Below are positions 1 to 11,815 of a stretch of DNA of 64,000 nucleotides, one piece after another. Numbering within the stretch: the first letter of the stretch is position 1; each line of letters opens with the position of its first letter. Below the pieces are notes generated by a model, which was given only the letters and a program-made list of their open reading frames with translations, had not been told where the DNA came from and searched no databases. The stretch covers positions 8,383,001-8,447,000 of the forward strand of contig JALIGW010000016.1 of the NCBI GenBank assembly GCA_023053685.1. Reading direction: 5' to 3'. Source of the DNA: Diadophis punctatus similis (Eukaryota; Chordata; Lepidosauria; Squamata; Dipsadidae). A program made the position numbers and the translations under genes.

Positions 1-43
1 GCCCACAGAACCAGTAGTAAAAAAAAATTGGATTTCACCACTG
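1..43. mobile_element. hAT-like MITE, right end only
   Basis: The window opens inside a MITE. The sequence up to ggatttcaccactg matches the right end of the copy at 44470-44713. Confidence 0.75.
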
Positions 44-319
44 CTTCAAGGTTTTGGAAAACCCATGAAATGAAAGTGATAAGTGATTAGCTTACTTCTA
101 TAAGTGATCACTGATTAACTTAATTCTATAGTTAATTCAATAGTTACTTTTTCTGGCCCTAGTTGACCAATATATCTCTCCCAGAGGAAGGAGAGCTGAG
201 ATCTATCCTCTTCTTTCTTGTTGCACTTTCTGCTTTCCTCACTTGCAAAAGATTGAAGAAGAACTAACAAGAAAGATGATGACATTAGAGCCAAAAGTTC
301 CAAGACTGCTGTCGTGGTT

Positions 320-535
320 CCTAGGCTACAGACAGCCCTTCATGGTCTCTGAGCTTAGTTGTTTTCTTATAGACATTTCATTACTGAGTAACGTCTACTA
401 GCACTGATGATGTTACCTAGTTTGGGTAATGAAACGTCTGCAAGAAAACAACCAAGCTCAGAGAGCACCAAGGACCCCTCATTTCAACCCTGAGTTACAA
501 ATATTCTCCTTTATTAGAGAAAGTCTTTCTTATTG
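320..535. repeat. Palindromic repeat (copy at 56290-56450)
   Basis: Arms 342-383 and 427-470 are imperfect inverted repeats around gcactgatgatgttaccta. The second copy is at 56338-56445 and a partial one at 25065-25100. I cannot classify the family. Confidence 0.6.
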
Positions 536-589
536 TAGCTCTGGCCCTACATAGATGAACTGGACAATCAATTGCACCACACAATCTAA

Positions 590-1070
590 TTTAATTTAAT
601 TAAAAGTTCTTATAGGCCGCCCAATCCCGTAGGACTCAGGGCGGCGTACAGCAGAATAAGAACAATCAAGAAATATAATAAAACAATTTTAAAAATTACA
701 AAATTTAAAAAAGAAAACCAATCATCCATGGGGGAATAGGATCTCTTTTCACCCCACCTGCAGGAAGAGCCATGTCTTCACGGCTTTGCGGAAGGCCAGT
801 AGGCTGGGGATAGTCCAGATCTCTGGTGGGAGTTGGTTCCAGAGAGACGGAGCTCCCACAGAGAAGGTTCTCCCCCGTGGTCCCACCAACCAGCATTGCT
901 TGGTTGATGGGACCTAGAAGAGACCAACTCTGTGGGACCTAACCGGTCGTAGGGAGGTATGCGGTAGGATGCGGTCCCGGAGGTAACCTGGCCCTGAGCC
1001 ATGTAGGGCTTTAAAGGTCAAAACCAACTCCTTAAATTGAATGTGTAGTGACAAGAGTTCTCTATCCCCT
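590..1070 (-). mobile_element. L2-type LINE 3' fragment
   Basis: Matches the 3' end of the L2 at 29898-30400: tail, gccgcccaatcc stem, then ggtcccaccaaccagcattg and ccggtcgtagggaggtatgc in minus orientation. Confidence 0.85.
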
Positions 1071-1740
1071 GAAGCCATTTTCTGTAGATCTCATTTTTGA
1101 GACCAGAAGATAAGAGGTACCATTTTCCATCAAAGTAATTATCTATCTACAGTCATTATGGCACATTAGCACAGTCAAGAAATAAGGTGCTGGTAAAATG
1201 TGTAATAATTATGTTGGACAGGGATGGTTATTTTTTTTTCTGTAGTTAAAGAGAGAAGGAAGGTCAATTAAAAACATCTGTGAATACTTAGTACCTTATT
1301 ATTGTATTCTAATTACAGTGAACATAATGTATATATTGAGTCATTAATTGTTGCTGAGTAAAATACTCCCTTGCCTTGGGAGTATTGATCACATTAGTAA
1401 TTAGTGGAATGAAAAAAAGGCATTTTAAAAAGTTACTAAAATAGATACTGGATTCACACATCATATTCACACATAAATAAGGTTTGTTTGATTTTGACAT
1501 AGCCTATTATAAAATCTAGCTATGGGTTTGTAAGCCATCCTTATAAGCCATGTTTACATATGATATGAACCCATCCAGTTGTGATTTCTCAAAAAGCTTT
1601 AATGAAGCAAATAATGCCTTATTTGCCAGGAATTGCAACCATTCAATTAAAAGCCCTACTGAAATCAGCAAGATTTCTTTTATGTCAGACTCGTCATCAA
1701 ATGAGCTACTTTAAAATTTTGAGGAAAGCATTGGATTTTT
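1071..1740. other. No recognised feature
   Basis: AT-rich intergenic or EXPH5 intron 1 sequence. I see no gene and no clear repeat. Confidence 0.5.
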
Positions 1741-1885
1741 AGAATAGAATAGAATAGAATTCTTTATTGGCCAAGTGTGATTGGACACACAAGGAATTTG
1801 TCTTTGGTGCATATGTTCTCAGTGTACATCAACGAAAAGATACATTTGTCAAGAAACATGAGGTACAAAACTTAATGATTGTCAT
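1741..1885. repeat. Squamate interspersed repeat with AATAG leader
   Basis: Starts with agaatagaatagaatag followed by ttggccaagtgtgattggac and cacacaaggaatttgtc, a common squamate repeat that tends to carry AATAG tracts at its edge. Family name not certain. Confidence 0.6.
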
Positions 1886-1896
1886 CATTTGAAGGC

Positions 1897-2060
1897 AGAG
1901 AGCCAGTTTGGTCTAGTGGTTAAGGCACCAGACTAGAAACTGGGAGACTATGAGTTCTAGTCCCACCTGAGGCATGAAAGCTGGCTGGATGACTTTGGGC
2001 CCACACTCTCTCTCAGCCCACAATGTCAGGCCACTTGGTTGATCAGAAAAAACCGAGACC
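1897..2060 (+). mobile_element. tRNA-derived SINE
   Basis: tRNA-like head with A box (tggtctagtggttaagg) and B box (gagttctagtccc), then the shared body gctggctggatgactttggg and ctctctctcagccca. A second copy is at 14197-14398. Confidence 0.75.
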
Positions 2061-2220
2061 CTGCACTTGTGGAAAACACGCTAAGAAGAGAAAAAATTGT
2101 TTCGAAGTCACAAATTAAGGAATGACTAGTAGTCGGGGCAAAGCATTAATTATTTTCATGCTGGAGGAATGTATTTCTGAGAGAGCCTTCATTAAGTAAA
2201 GGGCAAGGAGACTGAAGAAG

Positions 2221-2446
2221 CAATAGCAATAGCACTTTACTTATATACCGCTTCATAGTGCTTTACAGCGCTCTCTAAGCGGTTTACAGAGTTCAGCATT
2301 TTCCCCCCAACAATCTGGGTCCTCATTTTACCGACCTCAGAAGGATGGAAGGCTGAGTCAACCTTGAGCCTGGTGAGATTTGAACAGCTGAACTGCTGAA
2401 CTAGCAGTCAGCCTGCAGTCGCAGCATTTAACCACTGCACCACTTC
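2221..2446 (-). mobile_element. tRNA-derived SINE (second family)
   Basis: Minus-strand copy of a family found at 6762-6935, 19018-19240 and 26534-26773. The head, gtggtgcagtggttaaat on the minus strand, is at the right; the tail, agtgctattgct, is at the left. Confidence 0.78.
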
Positions 2447-2685
2447 ATTCAGAAGGTGGAATGTCCATCAGTGGTTCTGGTAGTTCTGCTTTTCCTAGGG
2501 TTGTTTCTGTTTGCCATTGCCTTCTACTGGGACATTTTTTTCAATTTCCCAGTCTGCTGTAAGTTACAAGTCTCCCATCAAAGCACCAGTAACCAGTTCA
2601 GCTTTTTCAAGGTCAAAAGGGTCAGCTAGGGGTCATGAGAATCTTGGTAAGGCAACTAAGTCCTAGAACGTCTGGTTCCTTTTTT

Positions 2686-3145
2686 AATTTAATTTAATTT
2701 AATTTAATTTAATGGATTTGTATGCCGCCCAACTCCCTAGGGACTCTGGGCGGCTCACAGCATATTCGGATCCATTACAACAATATAAAATACCATAAAA
2801 TACAATAATTAAAAACATACAAAAGTTAAAAGAGTATCTCACATTCAAAAGAAAAAACAAGGGGGGAGACCCATATCTAAACTAGTCGGTCTCACTTTCA
2901 CCCCGCCTGCCGGAAGAGCCAGGTTTTTATTGCTTTCCGGAAGGCCAGTAGGGTGGGGATGGGCCTGATCTCCGGGGGAAGCTGGTTCCACAGGGAGGGA
3001 GCTCCCACAGAGAAGGCCCTCCCCCTCGGTCCCGCCAGCCGACATTGCTTGGTCGACGGGACCTGGAGGAGGCCGACTCTGTGGGCCCTAACCGGTCGTA
3101 GGGAGGGATGCGGCAGGATGCGGTCCCGAAGGTAACCTGGCCTTT
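2686..3145 (-). mobile_element. L2-type LINE 3' fragment
   Basis: Begins with (TTTAA)n tail (2686-2714) and the gccgcccaactccctaggga stem, and continues through gaccggttag-like sequence to ggtaacctgg at 3140. Minus orientation. Confidence 0.85.
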
Positions 3146-3159
3146 TCTATCTTCTATCC

Positions 3160-3433
3160 CAGAGGTGTCAAACTCAAGGCCTGGTGGCTGGATCTGGCCC
3201 GCGGGGTGATTAGATCTGGCCCGCGGGGTCATCCTGGAAACAGCGAAGGATTGACCCGTGGTGCCTCTGCCAGTGAAAACGGAGCTCGGGAGCCCGTTTT
3301 CTCTGGCAGAGCACTCGGGCCACCACAGGCGTCCCCGACACAAGTGACGTTGAGGGGCCACTCCGTCTCCCCCCCCCCGAGGTCAAACACAACCCTGATG
3401 CGGCCCTCAATGAAATCGAGTTTGACACCCCTG
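3160..3433. mobile_element. hAT-like MITE (CAGGGGTGTCAAACTC family)
   Basis: Terminal inverted repeats cagaggtgtcaaactcaagg and cgagtttgacacccctg. Perfect 8-bp target duplication TTCTATCC (3152-3159, 3434-3441), centred on TA. Confidence 0.9.
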
Positions 3434-3441
3434 TTCTATCC

Positions 3442-4430
3442 TGATGCTGTTTTTCTTTTTGTGGAATGTGAAATTTAGATGTTCGTTTCTGGGCAGCAGT
3501 GGGTTTTACTCACCGGGAGCCTTGTTGAAAAAAAAAGAAAGAAAAAATCCAATGTCCTTCCAATAAATGAGAAACTTCAAAAAAAAATCAATGTGCTTGT
3601 GAGAACAAAAGATGGCAAGTGATCAACGATCACATTCCATTTAATTTTTGTGCAACTACTTGAACATGTATAGGATGTGATCTTGCTTGTTCAGAAAAGC
3701 CGAGGAAAACATTTCTTCTTATGGTTAAAGCTCCTTTGCCGTTTACGTAGGAGAAAGATCAGCAGATCAAGTTTGAATAAATAAAAGATTTTTGAGCAAT
3801 TGCAGTGATCGTTTCTAAACAGTGGTAGAGTTGACAAAAATCTCACGCTAGGAATTCTTGCCTTTTTGTCTGGAAACTCTTGATGTCCCATAACTGCGGG
3901 AGCAATTTGTACGCTCAAACTTGATGGATAATTCTGCATTCTCAAACCTAACACTTATCCTTTAGCAACTTGTTAAAACATTTCATAGACTCTGCTTGGC
4001 AGAAGAATTTAATCAGCCTTTGCTCCTGCCCAGGGGTGGATCTGCAAAAGTTAACTGGGAAGATAAAATGTTTTGAGTTTAATGCATCCAAAAATAGCAG
4101 GTTAGGGGATAATAACAGTCCTCCCCCAAAAGAGAAGGGGGAAGGTAAGTGATCTGACAGTGAATTGAGCCATAGCTTTAGGGTAAATGAACACAATAAA
4201 CAATATTAAAAAATCACAAGGGACAATAGCTTAAAAGCACCAAAGGCAGTCATTGGGTTGGAAAATGACCTTGTTAATAACTTTCAGTTTGAACGGGGAG
4301 TTCAGAAGTACTCATATAATATAAATTCATGAATTCAATTCCTCCCCCCTTTTATAGCTGGAATGCATGAAATATAAATATATGATCCTCTAGTGTCACC
4401 TTATTAAAGTTTTATTTGTTAAAGTAGTTC
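3442..4430. other. No recognised feature
   Basis: AT-rich unique-looking sequence. Short ORFs here have no recognisable product. Confidence 0.5.
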
Positions 4431-5132
4431 TAGCCAACTTTTGCTTAATTGTACTTTACCATACATATGCAGATATGCAACATAATAGCATCAAAAGGTT
4501 TTCCCAGTTGCAATGTATGGCTGTGAAAGTTGGACCATAAGGAAGGCTGAGCGCCAAAGAATTGAGGCCTTTGAACTATGGTGCTGGACAAGACTCCTGC
4601 GAGTCCCTTGGACTGCAAGGTGATCAAACCGGTCAGTCCTGGAGGAGAGCAACCCTGACTGCTCTTTAGAAGGCCAGATCCTGAAGATGAAACTCAAATA
4701 CTTTGGCCACCTAATGAGAAGGAAGGACTCACTGGGAATCTTTGTTGGGAAACTAATGTTGGGAAAGATTGAGGGCAAAAGAAGAAGGGAACGACAGAGA
4801 ATGAGGTAGCTGGATGGAGTCACTGAAGCAGTAGGCATGAGGTTAAATGGACTCCAGAGGATGGTAGAGGACAGGAAGGCCTGGAGGAACGTTGTCCATA
4901 GGGTCGTGATGGGTCAGACACGACTTCGCAACTAACAACAACAAAAGGGGCAAAAATATTTGGATTCTTGAAACAGATCCATGTACCATGGAGCATGATT
5001 TGTTAGCCAACTTTTTCTTAATTATAGTTTACCTTATATATGCAGATATGCAACGTAATAGCATCAAAAGCAGCAAAAATATTTGGATTCTTGGAATAGA
5101 GATCCATGAATCTATGGAGCATGATCTGTTGG
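4431..5132. repeat. Tandem duplication of ~125 bp, first copy split by BovB
   Basis: 4431-4498 plus 4944-5003 (first copy) is repeated at 5004-5132 (second copy): tagccaactt, tatgcagatatgcaac, atttggattcttg and gagcatgat occur in the same order in both. The uninterrupted second copy gives the pre-insertion sequence of the first. Confidence 0.82.
4499..4943 (+). mobile_element. BovB (RTE) LINE 3' fragment inside a duplicated segment
   Basis: Same sequence as the BovB at 19700-20130 with a few stops. It begins at ttttcccagttgcaatgtat and ends at the cgcaactaacaac tail. Caaaagg on both sides is the likely target-site duplication. The insertion splits the first of two tandem copies of a ~125-bp segment. 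Confidence 0.88.
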
Positions 5133-6197
5133 TTATTCTGAAAGATTAGATTTCTGGTAGCTTTATTGTGTTTTACGGATTTTAGGATTTGATATTCTTT
5201 CATCTTTTTTTTTAACCCAAGTGATGGATTTTGAAAATTCTATACCACTCAAAATCAGCTTGATTGCAGCAACTTTTAAATAAGTGAAATAAAATAAATA
5301 AAATTGAGGAGAGGATCAAGAAAAACAAAATGTGAATTTGCCCCAAGGCGGTGTTTCTCATCCTTGGCAATTTGGAGACGTGTGGACTTCAATTCCCAGA
5401 ATTCCCCAGTCAGCGTGCATGAAAGCTTTGGCCACACATGTCCTTTGCCACTTTATGACTCAACTGTGTTTCCATTAAATAGCTGAAAGGATCTTACATT
5501 GCACATAGGAAAGCATGACACTATTTCCATCCACAAATTACTAATGTGCTACTAATTTCTTTGGGTTAGACATGGGTCAGGATCACTGTTTGCAAACGAG
5601 GATAGTCTTATTGCGTGGACTGTGATTTGTCCAGTGTGCATTTTTAAAACAAAGATGGTATGTTGAAAAACAACCACACCTAAAGAGATTATTTGTTCTC
5701 ATGGACTCCAATTGCATTTATGTAGCTCTGTACCTTCAGGGTGGGGAGTAGAGAAATTTATAGAGAATTATACTTATTCCTTTACAGAACTGCTGTGTAA
5801 AAAGAAATGTAATTAGGCAAAGGAGCAGATTTTTTTTAAAATAAAGGATCAAGAATTAACTATTTTTTGATAGTTGATTTCCTTGCTTGTTTTGAAAGAA
5901 GAAAAACTCTGTATAGGAAAAAAGCAGTTGACTGGATCTCTTAAAAAAACCCACAAAGAACAAGGAACCATTATATAAACTTTATTTAGCCCAAGTAAGA
6001 TCTAGTACTGTAGCTCAAAAATCAGTTCATCTGATTCTGAATTAGTCAAAATCTGTTTTAAAAAGATGTTCCAGAATCCTGCTGGAATCATTCATGGTGT
6101 TTCCTTTATGAAGAAACTAAACGTTCTTCCGAAATTCGGAAAATTCTGTCAAAACCTGACCAGGTTATCTGAGGGGCCGTCTCTTGCCGGTCACATC
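5133..6197. other. Mostly featureless; half-MITE near 5350
   Basis: 5345-5410 (gtgtttctcatccttggcaa, ttcccagaattcccc) resembles one arm of the palindromic CAGTGTTTCTC MITE. Nothing else recognised. Confidence 0.45.
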
Positions 6198-6205
6198 TTC
6201 CCGAC

Positions 6206-6380
6206 TAGGGGTGGTATTCACTTACCTTCCCTACAGGTTTGCAAATGTGAGCGCATGCGCAGGGCCTCGAAAATGTGAATAAATGGAAAGTCATTACGTC
6301 TGGGCGGGTGGGCGGGGCCTCCTGCGGTCGCCACTACCGGTTCGCCTGAACCGGATAAAACAGGCTGAATACCACCTCTG
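6206..6380. mobile_element. hAT-like MITE inside an L2 fragment
   Basis: Ends taggggtggtattcacttac and gaataccacctctg are inverted. Imperfect 8-bp duplication ttcccgac / ttcctgac (6198-6205, 6381-6388). Confidence 0.75.
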
Positions 6381-6765
6381 TTCCTGACCCATCAGAGCGG
6401 GGAGGCAGAGAATGCTGCGGATCCCATCCCCAAGGGAGATACACCTGGTGGGACCCAGAAGAAGGGCTCCCTCTTTCCGGAACGTCATTCCCCCAGAGAT
6501 TAGAACAGCCCCCACTCTAATACTCTCCCAGAAGGCACTGAAGACCTGGTTCTGCCAGCGGGACTGGGGAACCCAGAGCGGGATGGAGCCCATTAAATGG
6601 CTCGTGTGATCTGCTGTCCCCGGGGCGGGGGGTGGGAGGTGATTTTATTATATTATACTATATTAATTTATTTGTTTCTTTTTATTAGTTTTATTGTTCT
6701 AAATGTGGTTTTATATTCTGTAAGCCGCCTTGAGTCACCATGGGCGAATAGGCGGCAATATAATA
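6381..6765 (+). mobile_element. L2-related LINE 3' fragment
   Basis: Encodes the degenerate L2 C-terminal region (RAPSFRNVIPPEIRTAPTL) and ends with the stem gtaagccgccttgagtcacc. Confidence 0.78.
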
Positions 6766-6935
6766 GCACTTAGACTTATATACCGCTTCATAGTGCTTTA
6801 CAGCCCTCTCTAAGCAGTTTACAGAGTTCAGCATATTGCCCCCAACGATCTGGGTCCTCATTTTACCGACCTCAGAAGGATGGAAGGCTGAGTCAACCTT
6901 GAGCCTAGTGAGATTTGAACAGCTGAACTGCAATA
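6766..6935 (-). mobile_element. tRNA-derived SINE (second family), truncated
   Basis: cacttagacttatataccgc through gatttgaacagctgaactgc, same family as 2221-2446, lacking the tRNA head. Confidence 0.78.
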
Positions 6936-7347
6936 AATAAATAAAATCTAATAGTGGAGAATGAGGGAAGCTGAGTGGGTAGAAAGCGATCAAAGTGAAC
7001 ATCATTAGGGACAGGAAGGAGTGTTTGCCTTTTTCTCTCTTGCTGCAGTTCAAAAGAAAATCAACCCTCCCTTCATTAGGATTAGGATTAGGTCCAGAGG
7101 AAAGGCCCAGTTGGCACATTAATCAAAGGCTCTGCCACCTTTTCCTCCAGTTATGTTGGACTTCAAGGGGCATCATCCATTATCTTGCATGTCAGTGACA
7201 GCCCAATATATTTGGTGGGCAATAGATTGAGGAAAGCTGCCATAGGAGATTCAGTAGGAGAGGTGGAGTATAGGAGGAGAGGCAGATTATTAATTATTTC
7301 CATTTTGTGATCTTGGTACTTAACATTGGATATATCTGAGGCTAGCA

Positions 7348-8095
7348 TAAAAGGTAAAGGTTTCCCTGTCCAGTTGTATCCGACTCTAGGGTGGACATAG
7401 AGTGTCCGGCGACTGCAATTGGTGCAAAATGCAGCTGCGCGAGCTGTGGTGGGTGTACCTAGATACACCCACGTAACACCTATCCTCCGCCAGCTGCATT
7501 GGCTGCCCATTAGTCTCCAGATCCAATTTAAGGTGTTGGTTTTAACCTTTAAAGCCCTACATGGCTCAGGGCCAGGTTACCTTCGGGACCGCATCCTGCC
7601 GCATACCTCTCTACGACCGGTTAGGGCCCCCAGAGTTGGTCTTCTCCAGGTCCCATCGGCCAAGCAATGCCGGTTGGCGGGGCCGAGGGGGAGAGCCTTC
7701 TCTGTGGGAGCGCCCTCCCTTTGGAACCAGCTCCCTCCAGAGATCAGGACTATCCCCACCCTGCTGGCCTTCCGTAAAGCAATAAAAACTTGGCTCTTCC
7801 GGCAGGATGGGAGAAAGTGAGACCAACTAGACCAGATATGGGTCTCCCCCCTTGGTTATGAATGTTAGATGCTCTTTTTAATTTTTGTAGCTTTTAAATT
7901 GTTGTGTCTTTTTATATTGGAAAATGGATTGACATGTTGTGAGCCGCCCAGAGTCCCCTGGGAGTTGGGCGGCATATAAATCCATTTAAACAAACAAACA
8001 AACAAACAAACAAACAAACAAACAAGCAAGCTGTTACCTTCCCACCGAAGTGGTACCTATTTATCTACTCACATTTGCATGCTTCCATACACTTC
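7348..8095 (-). mobile_element. Sauria-type SINE split by an L2 insertion
   Basis: Left part (aaaggtaaaggtttccc, tccgactctagggtgg, 7348-7400) and right part (gctgttaccttcccaccgaa, 8030-8090) are the two ends of a minus-strand Sauria SINE. The middle is replaced by the L2 at 7405-8026. Confidence 0.72.
7405..8026 (+). mobile_element. L2-type LINE 3' fragment
   Basis: Open frame 7419-7820 encodes the L2 RT C-terminus ([46 protein letters not shown]). It ends with the gccgcccagagtcccctggg stem and an (AAAC)n tail at 7990-8026. Confidence 0.9.
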
Positions 8096-8099
8096 CCTA

Positions 8100-9085
8100 A
8101 TTTGGACAATTCCTACAGATCTGGGTTTCAAATCTTACAGTCAGTATGCCCATTGCTAAGAATTCTTCGGATTGAATACATTTTCCCCCCTTCTTGGTCT
8201 AGCCCCCAAAGTTAGAATTTCCCGGTCATTTCCTTTAAAGCGCTGAGCAGATCTGACCCCCCCACGAGTTTTTCCCAGATCAGTCAAAGTCAGCTCAGTG
8301 CTGCCACCTGCTGTGACCAGGTTAGCAAACTATTTTAGCTTTTATTTTATTTTAATTAAATGTGATAGATACATCACAATGTTTGCCAGCTTGCACATAT
8401 TTTCTTGAGTTTTTTCTTGATTGGGGGATTTATCATTGAGAGGTGATGCTGAAGGAGACTCTGTTAAGAGGTGATGAAACAAAGAGTCTAATTTTATTCT
8501 TAGAATTTCAGGCCTGGCAGAAATTTTATAAGAAGGTTTGAAAAATCTAGTTCTTTTTTTTAAAAAAAGAGGAACATTTTTAACAATGTATACTCTGTTT
8601 ATATTATCTATGTATTTCTGATAGGCATGCCAAGAATGTAAACTCATTATATTGATTATAGTAATAACATGCTGTCTGGAAGGCTAATGAAGTGAGGAGA
8701 AATGTATACACTCCTGGTGAATCACCAGTCAGCTATAAACTGTAGCAAAGGCTCATTCCCTTCTTTCTACGGCAGTCACATTTTATATTTAGTTTTTAAC
8801 AATTAATATCTGTGTTAATTGTTGCATTTTGCTCAGTAGATTTGTGTTTCTTATTGGAATTGTCCTTCTCCCTCAGATACAATTCTCATTATCCCAGTGT
8901 ATGAGAAAAATGGTCTGACAAATTTGAAGGCAGCTGATTTAAGCAATGTATTTTTTCATAGATTCCTACTGGCAGAAGTATTTAATGCAATAATTTTTTT
9001 GAAAAAAATGTACACGGGGGTCAAAAATGGGATTGCTGTTAAACAAACTGTGACTTTGGTGTCATGGTACAGCAGATTCAAGCCC
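8100..9085. other. No recognised feature
   Basis: AT-rich sequence with short poly-T runs. No gene or clear repeat seen. Confidence 0.45.
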
Positions 9086-9087
9086 TG

Positions 9088-9480
9088 TATAGATAATCCT
9101 CAATTTATGACCCACAATTGAACCCAAAATTTCTATTGCTAAGCAAGAGAGTTGTTAAGTGAGTTTTGCCCCATTTTATGACCTTTCTTGCCACAATTGT
9201 AAGTGAATCATTGAGGTTAGCAACATGGTAGTTAAGTGAATCTGCCTTCCCCATTGACTTTGCCTGTCAGAAGGCCGCAAAAGATGATCACATGACCCCG
9301 GGAACAATGCAATTGTAATAAATACATGCCAGTTACCAAGCATCCGAATTTTGGTCACATGACCATGGAGATGCTGCAAGGGTCGTAAGTGTGAAAAACA
9401 GTCATAAGTCGCTTTTTTCAGTGCAGTTGTAACATTGAACAAACACTAAACAAACGATTGTAAGTCAAGGATTACCAGTA
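9088..9480. mobile_element. TA-flanked palindromic DNA element (CAGGTAGTCCTCGACTTAC family)
   Basis: Ends are inverted: tagataatcctcaatttatg and gtaagtcaaggattaccagt. Internal gttaagtgaatc repeats are typical of the family. Other copies: 15405-16133, 25678-26493 (two, nested), 31688-32079 and 42934-43321, with TA on both sides. Confidence 0.75.
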
Positions 9481-9541
9481 TTGTTTTCTTGCCATACCTT
9501 TTAATGGGCCAAAATAAAACAATATAATAAACCATCTAGAT

Positions 9542-9942
9542 CAGGGGTATCAAACTCGATTTCATTGAGGGCCACATCAGGGTTGTGGTTGACCTGGGGC
9601 TGGGGCTGGGGGGGCATGGCTGGGGTGGTCGGGGCCAGGTTGTCACAACCGACTGGGTTGTCGGGGCCGGGCTGGGGCTGGGGGGGCTCCATTGCCTCCA
9701 GTGAGTGCCCAGGGGGTGGCAGTGGCCCCTCACTGACTCCAGGGCAGCCTTGTGGATCTAAGGCTGAGTGCGTTCCGGCCCAGATGGCCACCACCAAGTT
9801 TTAGATCAGTGCCCAGCTGACCTGGGCCAGGGCTGAGGTGCCGGGGGCCGGTCCTTCACTGTTTCCAGGGCAGCCTCGCGGGCCAGATCTAACCACATCG
9901 CGGGCCGGATCTGGCCCCCGGGCCTTGAGTTTGACACCCCTG
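9542..9942. mobile_element. hAT-like MITE (CAGGGGTGTCAAACTC family)
   Basis: Ends caggggtatcaaactcgatt and gagtttgacacccctg. Target duplication atctagat / atccagat, centred on TA. The interior is GC-rich with ggggctggggctggg repeats. Confidence 0.87.
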
Positions 9943-10201
9943 ATCCAGATTATAACATCCTTTTTTTCCCCACAAGAGTGTGGGGAGAGTGTGACTCTAT
10001 CTGGGGCCAGAGCTTTTGTATTATGTATTTAATTGTTTTTATTTTAATCCTGTTTGCTGTCCAGAGTCATTTGTTGAGATGGTCGCCCATATAATAGATA
10101 AAAATAAAGACACAGAACTGGATATTCTGCATAAATAATCTCTCTCTCTCTCTTTCTCTCTTGCTTGTTTTGTCCCATTCAGTCCCATACAGCCTCTAAA
10201 C

Positions 10202-10305
10202 CAGTGTTTCTCTGCAATTTTAAGTGTGGATTTCCACTCCCAGAATGAGGAATTCTGGGAGTGAAAGTTCACACTTCTTACAGTGGATGAAGCTGAGAAA
10301 CACTG
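10202..10305. mobile_element. Short palindromic MITE (CAGTGTTTCTC family)
   Basis: Ends cagtgtttctctgc and gctgagaaacactg. Target duplication ctctaaac / ctctaaag. Another copy at 47262-47379 (ccatatag / ccatagag) and a degenerate one at about 22119-22250. Confidence 0.82.
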
Positions 10306-10341
10306 CTCTAAAGTTTAGAGTCTAAACAAAGTGGAATGATA

Positions 10342-10576
10342 CAGAGGTGGGATTCAGCAGGTTCTGACCAGTTCTGGAGAACCGGTAGCTTAAATTTTGA
10401 GTAGTTCGGAGGACCTGTAAATACCACCTCTGACTGGCCCTGCCGCCATCTATTCTCTGCCTCCCAAATCCCAGCTGATTGGGAGGAATTGGGGATTTTG
10501 CAGTAACCTTCCCCTGCCATGCCCACCAAGCCACGCCCACAGAACCGATAGTAAAAAAAATTGAATCCCACCACTT
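10342..10576. mobile_element. hAT-like MITE (CAGAGGTGGGATTC family)
   Basis: Ends cagaggtgggattcagcagg and ttgaatcccaccact. Perfect 8-bp duplication gaatgata (10334-10341, 10577-10584). Related to 44470-44713 and to 1-43. Confidence 0.85.
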
Positions 10577-11109
10577 GAATGATACCTGTTTCATCTCCAT
10601 TTGAGACCTACATCGTTCCCAAAAATTTTTCCTGAAGGGGAAGTTTGGAGACTGGAAGAATGAGAAGATCCTCTAATGCAGTCTAACACAAAAATTGTGG
10701 AACTTCAAACTGCGGGATCAATCTTCCACTCCGGAAGTTTGTACTAATTTTGAGTACAGGTGTTTGAACACATGGATGACTCATTCAGGTCAAACGTTCC
10801 CTTGTTATGAACTGTGGCTTGTTCATGGACTGATTAAAATTTAAGAGACTTGTGTAAAGAACCACTTGCAAGATATTTCATTATTAGTGAAAGACATGTT
10901 AGTTTGCTAATTCAACAGAAGGCAGCAAAAAGACAATAATACTTTCTGCACTGTTGGTTCTTATATGGATAATCATCAGGTTGCTGTAATTCTTGAGTTC
11001 TATCCCTTTCTTTCTCAGTATGTCTTTCTTAAAAGTATCTGTGTGAATTACATTCAGAAAAGAAAAGAACTTCAGGGTTTAGAACAGCTTTGCTTTTTCA
11101 TTCAGTATT

Positions 11110-11599
11110 TACTTCTTTTTATATGACATGCTAAAGTATAAAGTACTACTTTATACTGCTTTGGTAAGACCACATTGGAATATTGCATCCAGTAGAGATC
11201 ACCATGATAGAAAAAAGATATTGAGATTCTAGAAAGGGTGCAGAGAAGAGCAGCAAATATGATTGGGGGACTAGAGGCTAAAACATATGATGAATAGTTA
11301 CAGGAACTGGGTATGTGTAGTCTAACAAAGAGAAGGACTAGGAGTGACATGATAGCAGCCTTCCAATATTTGAGGGACTGTCACAGAGAAGAGGGAGTCA
11401 ACCTATTCTCCAAACATCTGAGGGCAGAATAAGAAGTAATGGATGGCAACTGATCAAGGAGAGATCCAGACAAGAAGTATGGAGAAATTTCCTAACAGTG
11501 AGAACAATTAACCAGTGAAGTGGCTTGCCTTGTGGGTGTTTCATCACTGGAAGTTTTTAAGAAGAGATTAGACAGCCATTTGTCCTGAATAGCATAGGG
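11110..11599 (+). mobile_element. CR1 LINE 3' fragment
   Basis: Matches the minus-strand CR1 at 36414-36870 at the DNA level: ggtgcagagaagagcagcaa, ggaactgggtatgtgtagtc, acaatgagaacaattaacc-like sequence and acagccatttgtcctgaa. It is cut at the 3' tail by the MITE at 11600. Confidence 0.85.
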
Positions 11600-11815
11600 C
11601 CATGCTGGCGATCCTATAGCACGCGTGCCACAGGTGGCATGCAGCGCCCTCTCTGTGGGCACGCGAGCTGTCGCCCTAGTTCAGCTCCACTGCGCATGTG
11701 CGCACGCCTCCCGCCGGCCAGCTGGTCATCGGGTCTCTGCCGCACATGCACTGGGGTGTGTGCAGGGGCCCGCACGCGCAGGGGCATGCGCATGTGCTGG
11801 GGCGGGGCTCAACCT
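11600..11815. mobile_element. hAT-like MITE (CAGTGATGGCGAAC family), left part
   Basis: Starts ccatgctggcgatcctatag then gcgtgccacaggtggcatgc. The upstream 8 bp are GCATAGGG (11592-11599), inside a CR1 tail. No right end found, so it is truncated before the L2-like sequence. Confidence 0.72.

Noticed and set aside
1897..2000. tRNA gene
   Set aside because: A and B boxes are present, but the sequence is followed by the conserved SINE body and is repeated at 14197, so it is a SINE head.
7980..8026. CRISPR-like array of short repeats
   Set aside because: Simple (AAAC)n tail of an L2. No spacers, and a vertebrate genome.
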